Part shown: positions 1-5,773 of the stretch, piece by piece
Numbering within the stretch: position 1 is the stretch's first letter
Layout of the letters: each line of letters starts with the position of its first letter
Assembly (NCBI GenBank): GCA_011052285.1
Contig: DRJH01000289.1
Span: forward strand, 1 to 7,583
Direction: 5' to 3'
Length of the DNA: 7,583 nt
DNA from: Gammaproteobacteria bacterium
Lineage (GTDB): Bacteria; Pseudomonadota; Gammaproteobacteria; Arenicellales; DRJH01
The notes under the pieces: model-generated
The model's input: the letters and a program-made list of their open reading frames with translations, nothing else
Told to the model about the DNA's origin: nothing
Databases searched by the model: none
Position numbers and translations under genes: made by a program

Positions 1-1135
1 GACCAATTTGTACCCGCGCCCGATCAGCACGCATGGCCTCAACAAGGCGTTTTTCTACCAGCCTTTGATTACGCTGGTGCGACATATCAATAAGGTCGAT
101 GACGATCAGTCCGCCTAGATCACGAATCCGAAGCTGGCGGGCAATCTCATCTACTGCTTCCAGATTGGTTCGTAGAGCTGTCTCCTCGATATCTGCTCCT
201 TTGGTAGACTTAGCCGAATTGACGTCGATTGTCACCAACGCTTCGGTATGTTCGATGACCAGTCCACCCCCTGCCGGCAGGGTGATATCGCGAGAAAATA
301 CCGACTCGATCTGATGTTCAATCTGGTAACGTGAAAATAGTGGGACAGGGTCATCATAGAGCTTCAGGCGCGCTTTTTGTGAAGGCATAACCTGTTTCAT
401 GAAGCGCTCCGCACGCTCATAGACTTCCTTATTGTCGATAATGATTTCGGCAATATCATTACGTAGATAATCCCGGATCGCACGTACCACGAGATTGCTT
501 TCCTGAAATACCAGGAATGGCCCCGGTCGCTGCGCGCACGCATCATCGATTGCCTTCCAAAGAGCCAATAGATAGTCGAGATCAAGTTGCAGGTCTTCGG
601 TGGTCCGACCGATACCGGCAGTGCGAACGATCAGGGAATGTTCTTCCGGCATGATCAGGTTGGCTACGGCCTCGCGTAGTTCAGAGCGTTCTGCTCCTTC
701 GATACGACGGGAAATACCGCCTCCCTTGGGATTATCCGGCATCAATACCAGATAACGGCCAGCCAGTGCAACAAACGTGGTGAGTGCAGCACCTTTATTG
801 CCACGTTCATCTTTTTCAATCTGAACAATCAGTTCCTGGCCTTCCTTGATCACATGCTGAATACGGACCTGAGACATTGGAGTCGCATTCGAGAAGTCCT
901 GAAACAGATGTCTGGAAATTTCTTTGAGCGGCAAAAAACCGTGCCTTTGGGCGCCGTAATCGACGAATGCCGCCTCCAGGCTGGGTTCTACCCGGGTAAT
1001 TACGCCTTTATAAATATTGCTCTTGCGCTGGGTCTTGGTTGCTGTTTCCAGGTCGAGATTAAGAAGCTTTTGGCCATCAACAATCGCTACACGCAGTTCC
1101 TCCTGATGTGTAGCATTGAATAACATGCGTTTCAT
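1..1135 (-). CDS. rne: Ribonuclease E, N-terminal catalytic part (partial, runs off the left edge)
   Basis: RNase E is the membrane-associated endoribonuclease that cuts single-stranded AU-rich RNA, starts mRNA decay, matures rRNA and tRNA precursors, and scaffolds the degradosome. Reading the minus strand from the ATG at 1135 gives 378 uninterrupted codons starting MKRMLFNATHQEELRVAIVD. An S1 RNA-binding domain covers about residues 36-118 (IYKGVITRVEPSLEAAFVDY). The 5'-sensor pocket motif IVRTAG has R171 and T172. The two metal-binding aspartates of the DNase I-like subdomain are visible as D304 in TIDVNSA and D347 in VIDLIDM, matching E. coli D303 and D346. The Zn-link cysteines, small domain and C-terminal scaffold lie beyond the edge. 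A GGAG Shine-Dalgarno at 1147-1144 sits 8 nt before the ATG. RNase G is the main alternative, but the MKRML start, the long structured leader and the rluC neighbour favour RNase E. No frameshift is seen. Confidence 0.96.
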   Translation of the reverse strand, partial: MKRMLFNATHQEELRVAIVDGQKLLNLDLETATKTQRKSNIYKGVITRVEPSLEAAFVDYGAQRHGFLPLKEISRHLFQDFSNATPMSQVRIQHVIKEGQELIVQIEKDERGNKGAALTTFVALAGRYLVLMPDNPKGGGISRRIEGAERSELREAVANLIMPEEHSLIVRTAGIGRTTEDLQLDLDYLLALWKAIDDACAQRPGPFLVFQESNLVVRAIRDYLRNDIAEIIIDNKEVYERAERFMKQVMPSQKARLKLYDDPVPLFSRYQIEHQIESVFSRDITLPAGGGLVIEHTEALVTIDVNSAKSTKGADIEETALRTNLEAVDEIARQLRIRDLGGLIVIDLIDMSHQRNQRLVEKRLVEAMRADRARVQIG

Positions 1136-1145
1136 TATGTGTTCT

Positions 1146-1165
1146 CCGAATCCTGTATTCTTCGG
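1146..1165 (-). promoter_or_regulatory. Hairpin masking the rne ribosome binding site
   Basis: On the minus strand CCGAA (1165-1161) can pair with TTCGG (1150-1146). The second arm shares its last two G residues with the GGAG Shine-Dalgarno of rne (1147-1144). A smaller alternative stem GAAT/ATTC (1160-1157 with 1151-1148) uses the same loop. Partial masking could lower rne translation or respond to RNA binding. The stem is short and its loop is about 10 nt, so this is a candidate only. Confidence 0.35.
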
Positions 1166-1273
1166 TAGAGATGCAAGCATGCACAAGCACGCACTTCAAG
1201 CGCGGCCTTATATTGATTTGTGACACGATCATTGCGTCATTGATCTCCAATAGATTGCAGGAAATTCATTAAA

Positions 1274-1331
1274 ACCTGTTACCCGGTTATGTGTCATCGA
1301 ACACATGTGCTGCTATGCACGGATAACAGGT
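1274..1331 (-). ncRNA. Potential three-way junction in the rne leader
   Basis: On the minus strand an 8-bp closing stem pairs ACCTGTTA (1331-1324) with TAACAGGT (1281-1274). Inside it lie two adjacent perfect hairpins: GTGC-ATAGCA-GCAC (1320-1307) and ATGTGT-TCGATG-ACACAT (1306-1289). They abut with no nucleotide between them, so they could stack. All three stems are exact complements in the sequence. That they form together in the RNA, and that they correspond to the E. coli rne leader hairpins, is inference. Confidence 0.5.
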
Positions 1332-1497
1332 ATTTGTTTGTAATAGCCGAAGCCTGCTAGATAGGCTGTTACCAAGCTTCGGACCGAACCTGTTCGGATG
1401 CTGCTGTTTTCTCACATCCGTTATACTGTCATACCCAGGGTGGTTGTTCTGGTGTCGATTACTCCGACCGTCTTCACCTCGGGAAAAAACGAGGCAA

Positions 1498-1526
1498 ATT
1501 GTAACAATTTTGTCAGCTCTATTCAA
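1498..1526 (-). promoter_or_regulatory. Sigma70-type promoter for rne
   Basis: On the minus strand TTGAAT (-35, 1526-1521) and TACAAT (-10, 1503-1498) are separated by exactly 17 bp, four and five matches out of six to the consensus. Transcription would begin near 1491 and read through the structured leader into rne at 1135. It lies only about 45-70 bp upstream of rluC on the other strand, so the divergent genes probably share this control region. Confidence 0.6.
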
Positions 1527-1569
1527 TGAGAATTTCTTTGTAATCAGACTTTTGTAGGTCACAAACACT

Positions 1570-2568
1570 ATGTCAGAAGTGCGCTATGTTGAAGTGGAGA
1601 CTAACCATTCGGGGCAACGTCTCGATAATTTTCTCAAAACCCTTCTCAAGGGCGTGCCATCGAGTCGTATTTACCGCATCATTCGCAAAGGTGAAGTACG
1701 AATTAACCAGGGCAGGGCACAGCCATCCAGCCGCTTGCAGATCGGAGACATGGTGCGTATACCACCAATTCGACAAAGTAAATCCTCTGATTTGTCAACA
1801 AATCCGCTGCTAATACGGTTAGCACAGTGCTTGAAAAGCCAAGTTATTTTTGATGATGATGCAATCCTGATCATCAATAAGCCAGCCGGGATCGCTGTAC
1901 ATGGAGGCAGTGGACTGCAAGGAGGAGTGATTGAGGCATTGCGTCTGCAAGCCGCTGACTCGCCACTTCTTGCCCCACCCTTTGTTGGCCCGGCGTATCT
2001 GGAATTAGTTCATCGACTGGACCGACAAACCTCGGGTTGTCTGCTGCTTGCACGCAGCAGAGCGGCCTTACTCAATTTACAGCAACAAATGGGCGGAAGT
2101 AAACGCTCGGCAACAAAACACTATCTGGCGCTGTTGCAGGGGTGCTGGCAAGGAGGCGACCGTCGGGTTAGTTGCAGATTGCGCAAAAATCAACTGTTGT
2201 CGGGGGAACGTATGGTGATTGTTTCAGACGCTGGAAAAATTGCAGAATCACTATTTAGCCCCATCTCCTGTTCGGATATCGGCAGTCTGGTAAGAATTGA
2301 ATTACTTTCAGGGCGCACCCATCAGGCACGAGTACATGCTGTGGTTTGCGGGGCGCCGATAGCGGGGGATGAAAAATACGGCAATCACGATTTCAACTGC
2401 CTGATGCAAGGTTATGGGTTGCATCGATTATTTTTACACGCATCTTCCATCCACATTCGTCACCCGGTTACCGGAAAATCCATGCATTTCCAAGCCCCGC
2501 TACCCACTGAATTACAGCATCTTATCACGGCAATGGGATTGGATTGCTCAGCCATCATGGGACACTGA
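1570..2568 (+). CDS. rluC: 23S rRNA pseudouridine synthase RluC
   Basis: RluC converts uridines 955, 2504 and 2580 of 23S rRNA (E. coli numbering) to pseudouridine in the cytoplasm. The 332-residue product is slightly longer than the E. coli enzyme. An N-terminal S4 RNA-binding domain spans about residues 16-65 (GQRLDNFLKTLLKGVPSSRI), and a short linker leads to the RluA-family catalytic domain from about residue 90. The catalytic motif HRLDRQTSG is at 148-156 with the active aspartate at D151. INKPAGIAVHGG (102-113) and the C-terminal GRTHQARVHA are also typical. Position next to rne supports RluC rather than RluD or RluA. The ATG has only a weak upstream AGGT (1556-1559). The last 14 bp overlap the end of the convergent maf gene. 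Confidence 0.93.
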   Translation: MSEVRYVEVETNHSGQRLDNFLKTLLKGVPSSRIYRIIRKGEVRINQGRAQPSSRLQIGDMVRIPPIRQSKSSDLSTNPLLIRLAQCLKSQVIFDDDAILIINKPAGIAVHGGSGLQGGVIEALRLQAADSPLLAPPFVGPAYLELVHRLDRQTSGCLLLARSRAALLNLQQQMGGSKRSATKHYLALLQGCWQGGDRRVSCRLRKNQLLSGERMVIVSDAGKIAESLFSPISCSDIGSLVRIELLSGRTHQARVHAVVCGAPIAGDEKYGNHDFNCLMQGYGLHRLFLHASSIHIRHPVTGKSMHFQAPLPTELQHLITAMGLDCSAIMGH

Positions 2569-3145
2569 CTCCAGCCTGATCAAGCATCTCCACCAGGCGA
2601 ATGAGTGGCAGACCGATCAGGGCATTGGGGTCGTCTCCTTCAAGACGTTGCAACAGCGCGATCCCCAAAGCATCTGCCTTGAGACTGCCACTGCAACCGT
2701 AGGGCTGCTCTTTTTGCAGGTAGCGCTCAATGATTTGATCATTCAACGTGCGAAAATGGACGATAAAAGGAATAACGTCAACCTGAAAGGATCCGGTTTT
2801 GGCATTCAAGAGACAGAGTCCGGTGTACAGTGTGGTGCTTTTCCCCGACGCGCCACGCAGTTGCGCTACGGCATCGGCATAATCATGAGGTTTGCCGACG
2901 ATCTTGCCGTTATCATGAACAGCAACCTGGTCAGAACCGATAATCAGTGCCTCTGGATAACGGTCGGTTACCGCCCGTGCTTTGGCAATGGCCAGGCGTT
3001 GTACTAATTCAACGGCTCGTTCGCCAGGCTTGGCCGTTTCATCGATGTCAGGGCTGCAACTGGCAAATGGGAGTCGTAGCTGCTTAAGCAAACGCTGCCG
3101 AAAAGGGGAGGAAGATGCCAAAACCAGGAATGGAGGATAGTTCAT
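2555..3145 (-). CDS. yceF: Maf-family nucleotide pyrophosphatase, YceF type (7-methyl-GTP pyrophosphatase)
   Basis: Maf proteins hydrolyse non-canonical or modified nucleoside triphosphates to monophosphates. The YceF subgroup acts on 7-methyl-GTP and is thought to keep it out of RNA. The 196-residue product is of normal family length. Motifs in order are LASSSPFR (9-16), PDIDET (32-37), GSDQVAV (70-76) with the probable catalytic base D72, GKP (84-86), the YTGL segment, the GSLKADALGI stretch and GLPLI near the C-terminus. It resembles E. coli YceF more than YhdE, and gene order agrees. The start ATG at 3145 keeps the N-terminal strand intact, but no clear Shine-Dalgarno precedes it, only an A-rich stretch. 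It diverges from rpmF and converges on rluC, with a 14-bp tail overlap. No promoter for it was recognised. Confidence 0.92.
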   Translation of the reverse strand: MNYPPFLVLASSSPFRQRLLKQLRLPFASCSPDIDETAKPGERAVELVQRLAIAKARAVTDRYPEALIIGSDQVAVHDNGKIVGKPHDYADAVAQLRGASGKSTTLYTGLCLLNAKTGSFQVDVIPFIVHFRTLNDQIIERYLQKEQPYGCSGSLKADALGIALLQRLEGDDPNALIGLPLIRLVEMLDQAGVSVP

Positions 3146-3186
3146 AATTTTTTTACGGGTCAGATCCTAACTTGGTGTAGTTTTTT

Positions 3187-3215
3187 TTGACAGATCGTGG
3201 ATAGATGGCTAGTAT
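3187..3215 (+). promoter_or_regulatory. Near-consensus sigma70 promoter for rpmF
   Basis: TTGACA at 3187-3192 is a perfect -35 element. A 17-bp spacer leads to TAGTAT at 3210-3215, five of six matches to the -10 consensus. A run of T residues just upstream of the -35 (3179-3186) could act as an UP-like A/T element. Transcription would start near 3222, giving an rpmF leader of about 80 nt. A strong promoter fits a ribosomal protein gene and may also feed the fab genes. Confidence 0.75.
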
Positions 3216-3230
3216 TCGCCGGTTTCAGGA

Positions 3231-3266
3231 ATCGAAGGGACTTCGATCCCCCATGTTTCGATCCCC
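3231..3266 (+). promoter_or_regulatory. rpmF leader hairpin with two competing pairings
   Basis: ATCGAAG (3231-3237) is followed by GGA and its exact complement CTTCGAT (3241-3247), a 7-bp stem with a 3-nt loop. The 10-mer TTCGATCCCC occurs twice (3242-3251 and 3257-3266), so the same left arm can instead pair with TTTCGAT (3256-3262) using one G-U pair. The element begins about 10 nt after the predicted transcription start and ends about 25 nt before the ribosome binding site. A regulatory role, for example as a ribosomal protein or transcript-stability site, is speculative. Confidence 0.4.
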
Positions 3267-3301
3267 ACGTTATCTTTAGCACTACTTATAAAGGTTATCA
3301 C

Positions 3302-3490
3302 ATGGCTGTTCAGAAAAGTCGCAAAACCCCATCAAGACGTGGCATGCGCCGTGCACATAGTGCGCTTGAGGCTGCTACACTGTCGTTTGACCCCGTCTCT
3401 GGTGAACTGCATCGCCGACATCAGGTTACCGCTGAAGGATATTATCGTGGCAAGAAAGTCATTGCTGATATCGTAGAAGACGAAGAATAG
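3302..3490 (+). CDS. rpmF: 50S ribosomal protein L32
   Basis: L32 is a small basic protein of the large ribosomal subunit. The 62-residue product begins MAVQKSRKTPSRRGMRRAHS and contains the conserved GYYRGKKVI segment near its end. It has no cysteines, so it is the zinc-free form usual in proteobacteria. The ATG at 3302 is chosen because it gives the conserved MAVQ start, has AAAGG (3290-3294) 7 nt upstream, and lies downstream of the promoter. The upstream in-frame ATG at 3197 lies between the -35 and -10 elements and cannot be in this transcript. E. coli L32 has 57 residues and ends soon after KVIA; here an acidic tail DIVEDEE follows. The gene usually preceding it, yceD, is absent. Confidence 0.96.
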   Translation: MAVQKSRKTPSRRGMRRAHSALEAATLSFDPVSGELHRRHQVTAEGYYRGKKVIADIVEDEE

Positions 3491-3510
3491 CCTGGTAGGC
3501 TGCTCGAGAA

Positions 3511-3537
3511 CAGGAATCAACCGTTTTGTTGTTCCTG
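3511..3537 (+). other. Hairpin 20 bp after rpmF
   Basis: CAGGAA (3511-3516) plus CAAC (3518-3521) pair with GTTG (3528-3531) plus TTCCTG (3532-3537), leaving one bulged T and a 6-nt loop. The following bases are CAAAACTGCC, without a U-tract, so it is not a classical terminator. It could protect the 3' end of a processed rpmF mRNA or be an RNase processing site. Confidence 0.5.
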
Positions 3538-3648
3538 CAAAACTGCCACTTCCACCCTTCATGGTGGTCGTAGTGAGGGAAAGCTGCTTTGAGACAGATT
3601 TTTTCATGATTTTAGGCGGACACTGGTTGTATTTAACGAGAATCGGCG

Positions 3649-3675
3649 GGGAATCTGTCCACGGACAGCATTCCC
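3649..3675 (+). other. Long hairpin in the plsX leader
   Basis: GGGAAT (3649-3654) and CTGTC (3655-3659) pair with GACAG (3664-3668) and ATTCCC (3670-3675). This gives 11 bp with a single bulged C at 3669 and a CACG loop. AATCTGTC (3652-3659) is also fully complementary to GACAGATT at 3593-3600, so an upstream pairing could replace this hairpin. No T-run follows. It could equally be an imperfect palindromic protein-binding site in DNA. Confidence 0.5.
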
Positions 3676-3766
3676 TCGGCAGGCTCTGCGTTCTCAGACA
3701 GCCTCTTACATCATTATTAGTCTGTCAAGCGGGTTACTCTATCCTAACACCGTACCGAGAAATCTG

Positions 3767-4783
3767 TTGATTACCACGATTGCTGTTGATGCTATGGGCG
3801 GTGACTTTGGGCCGCCTGTGACGGTTCCGGCAGTACTGCACTGTTTGCAACATAATCTGAAATTACAGATTATTCTGGTAGGCCGGACACCTGAATTACA
3901 TGCTTGCTGGCCTGCCAGGCACGAGCTTGAGCTGCAACGTGTCGAGTTTCTCCATGCGGAACAAGTTGTGGAAATGAATGAAGCTCCGGCCCAGGCAATG
4001 CGGGCAAAAAAAGATTCATCCATGCGTGTTGCGATTAATTTGGTTCAGGAATCTCGTGCAGACGCCTGTGTTTCGGCCGGAAATACCGGCGCATTGATGG
4101 CAACCGCCCGCTACGTGCTCAAAACTCTGCCGGGTATTGACCGTCCAGCGATCATTTCTTCCTTGCCTGCTATCAAGGGACACACTCATTTACTGGATTT
4201 GGGTGCCAATATTGACAGTTCTCCGGAGCAACTGCTGCAGTTTGCAATCATGGGTTCGGTATTGGTCAAAGCAACGGAAGATATTGCCGCCCCTACGGTC
4301 GGTTTGTTGAATATTGGTGTTGAAGATATCAAAGGCAGTGAGTCGATCAAGGCTGCTGCCAGGTTAATACGCAATACCTCTTTGAACTACCAGGGCTTTG
4401 TGGAAGGCGATGGAATTTATCACGGCGTGGTTGATGTCGTGGTTTGCGATGGCTTTATCGGCAACGTTGCACTGAAAACGAGTGAAGGACTGGCACAGAT
4501 GATACGTCGCTCCTTGCACCAGGAATTTAAACGCAACTGGTACACACGCCTCGCCGGGCTGGTGGCTATGCCCGCATTGACGGCCATGAAACGGCGCATT
4601 GATCATCGTCGTCATAATGGCGCAACCCTGATAGGTTTGCGAAAAACCGTGATTAAAAGCCACGGTGGCGCTGATACTTTGGCCTTTCAATATGCCATTA
4701 ACAAGGCCGTTGCAGAAGTCGATCGTCAGGTCACTGATCTGATCCAGAACGAGATTCAACAAGTATTGCAGGAGACCGGTTAG
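3767..4783 (+). CDS. plsX: Phosphate acyltransferase PlsX
   Basis: PlsX makes acyl-phosphate from acyl-ACP and phosphate; PlsY then uses it to acylate glycerol-3-phosphate at the membrane. The 338-residue product carries the family landmarks VDAMGGDFGP (7-16), KKDSSMRVAI (81-90), SAGNTGALMA (103-112), LDLGANID (143-150) and VCDGFIGNVALKTSEG (226-241), with LIGLRKTVIKSHG near the end. The TTG at 3767 is chosen because it keeps the N-terminal strand before DAMGGD; the first in-frame ATG (3794) would cut through that motif. A weak GAGA lies 6 nt upstream, and CTG at 3764 is an alternative. It is separated from rpmF by a long structured spacer but from fabH by only 2 bp. The TTG start suggests low translation. 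Confidence 0.94.
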   Translation: MITTIAVDAMGGDFGPPVTVPAVLHCLQHNLKLQIILVGRTPELHACWPARHELELQRVEFLHAEQVVEMNEAPAQAMRAKKDSSMRVAINLVQESRADACVSAGNTGALMATARYVLKTLPGIDRPAIISSLPAIKGHTHLLDLGANIDSSPEQLLQFAIMGSVLVKATEDIAAPTVGLLNIGVEDIKGSESIKAAARLIRNTSLNYQGFVEGDGIYHGVVDVVVCDGFIGNVALKTSEGLAQMIRRSLHQEFKRNWYTRLAGLVAMPALTAMKRRIDHRRHNGATLIGLRKTVIKSHGGADTLAFQYAINKAVAEVDRQVTDLIQNEIQQVLQETG

Positions 4784-4785
4784 CC

Positions 4786-5763
4786 GTGGCACAGATATTC
4801 TCCCGTATCGTGGGAACAGGGGGGTATCTTCCAGAAAAGGTTTTGACCAACCATGATCTCGAATCCATGGTGGATACTACCCATGAATGGATTGTGGCCC
4901 GTACTGGCATTCATCAGCGGCATATTGCCGCTGAAAATGAAACAACTTGTGATCTGGCCCAACAAGCGGCGTTACAGGCGATGGATGCTGCAGGAATACG
5001 GCCTGAAGACATTGAACTTATTATCATTGCCACGACGACTGCAGATCAGGTCTTCCCCAGTACTGCCTGCAAACTTCAACATCGCCTGAATATTCCTCAA
5101 GGACCTGCTTTCGATGTACAGGCCGTCTGTGCCGGTTTTATCTATGCACTGGACATCGCGGATAAATATATCCGTTCCGGGACCGTCAAGCGGGCACTGG
5201 TGGTAGGTGCTGAAACCTTTTCACGCATTATTGACTGGACAGACCGAAATACCTGTGTCTTATTTGGAGATGGAGCAGGTGCTGTTATTCTGGAAGCGGC
5301 TGCAAAACCAGGTATCATCGCATCCCATATCACTGCCGATGGCCGATATCGTAACCTTCTGGAAGTGCCGGGTGGTGTTTCCAGCGCCTATCAGGATGTT
5401 CAAAATGGTCGGGCTTATGTGCGTATGCAAGGGCATGAAGTGTTCAAATGGGCCGTTAAAGCCTTGGGTAACGAGGCACAGGATATGCTGGCTGCGAATC
5501 ATTTGAGTGTTGATGAGCTGGACTGGCTGGTTCCACACCAGGCCAACATCCGGATCATCAGTGCAATGGCAAAACGCCTCCATATCCCCATGGAACGAGT
5601 GATTAAAACCATACATAGGCATGGCAATACTTCGGCTGCATCGGTTCCATTGGCGCTGAATATGGCGGTGCGCGATGGTCGCATTCAAGCGGGACAAAAA
5701 ATTTTACTGGAAGCCTTTGGTGGCGGTTTTACCTGGGGATCCGTACTGATTCACTATATATAA
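4786..5763 (+). CDS. fabH: Beta-ketoacyl-ACP synthase III (FabH)
   Basis: FabH starts fatty acid synthesis by condensing an acyl-CoA, usually acetyl-CoA, with malonyl-ACP to give beta-ketoacyl-ACP. The 325-residue product has normal length for the family. The Cys-His-Asn triad is complete: C115 in VQAVCAGF, H251 in PHQANIRI and N281 in HGNTSAAS. The CoA-pocket residues W35 and R39 lie in HEWIVARTG, where many homologues have DEW. FGDGAGAVIL (160-169) and the C-terminal FGGGFTWGS are typical. The start is GTG at 4786, 2 bp after the plsX stop; the next in-frame ATG would remove the N-terminal strand. GGAG at 4771-4774 lies 11 nt upstream, so translational coupling with plsX is likely. Confidence 0.95.
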   Translation: MAQIFSRIVGTGGYLPEKVLTNHDLESMVDTTHEWIVARTGIHQRHIAAENETTCDLAQQAALQAMDAAGIRPEDIELIIIATTTADQVFPSTACKLQHRLNIPQGPAFDVQAVCAGFIYALDIADKYIRSGTVKRALVVGAETFSRIIDWTDRNTCVLFGDGAGAVILEAAAKPGIIASHITADGRYRNLLEVPGGVSSAYQDVQNGRAYVRMQGHEVFKWAVKALGNEAQDMLAANHLSVDELDWLVPHQANIRIISAMAKRLHIPMERVIKTIHRHGNTSAASVPLALNMAVRDGRIQAGQKILLEAFGGGFTWGSVLIHYI

Positions 5764-5773
5764 TTGTGAAAAT

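Larger units (their letters stand above)
1136..1494 (-). promoter_or_regulatory. Long structured 5' leader of rne, candidate autoregulatory UTR
   Basis: If the promoter at 1526-1498 is used, the rne mRNA begins near 1491 and has a leader of about 355 nt, close to the 361 nt known for E. coli rne. In that organism leader hairpins let RNase E control its own mRNA decay. Seen here in transcript order: CCTCG/CGAGG with a T-rich loop (1494-1477); CCGAAC-AG-GTTCGG (1397-1384); a 9-bp stem with one mismatch pairing GTAACAGCC with GGCTATTAC (1372-1364 with 1348-1340); a branched structure at 1331-1274; a less structured stretch; and a hairpin over the ribosome binding site. The plus-strand side of this gap holds the start region of rluC, where I see only an isolated -10-like TATACT at 1422-1427. 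No convincing ORF fills the gap. The regulatory role is inferred by analogy with E. coli. Confidence 0.6.
3491..3766 (+). other. rpmF-plsX spacer, no gene seen, rich in hairpins
   Basis: This 276-bp stretch contains no convincing coding sequence. It carries two strong hairpins (3511-3537 and 3649-3675) and repeated GACAG or CTGTC pentamers at 3593-3597, 3655-3659, 3664-3668, 3697-3701 and 3722-3726, which allow alternative pairings. Neither hairpin is followed by a T-run, so I do not call an intrinsic terminator. No good promoter for plsX was found; TATCCT at 3740-3745 is an isolated weak -10 candidate. The spacer may be a processed or attenuated intercistronic RNA between the highly expressed rpmF and the fab genes. 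Confidence 0.5.

Noticed and set aside
1477..1494. Hairpin with A/T-rich loop as an intrinsic terminator
   Set aside because: The T- or A-run is in the loop and not after the stem, so it does not fit a terminator on either strand.
1287..1568. 93-codon minus-strand ORF in the rne-rluC gap
   Set aside because: It begins upstream of the rne promoter, has no recognisable domain or ribosome binding site, and overlaps the structured leader.
2414..3007. 197-codon plus-strand ORF across the rluC end and maf
   Set aside because: It is antisense to maf and out of frame with rluC, both clearly recognised genes; it shows no domain of its own.
3233..3252. tRNA T-arm-like sequence (GGGACTTCGATCCCC)
   Set aside because: No acceptor, D or anticodon arm surrounds it, and the stem is better explained by the leader hairpin.
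3197..3301. N-terminal extension of rpmF from an ATG at 3197 (97 codons in total)
   Set aside because: That ATG lies between the -35 and -10 of the rpmF promoter, and the extra residues match no L32. The ATG at 3302 gives the conserved MAVQ start with a Shine-Dalgarno.
3589..3616. Possible plsX promoter TTGAGA with TTTAGG
   Set aside because: The -10 matches only three of six positions and the 16-bp spacing is not ideal; too weak to call.
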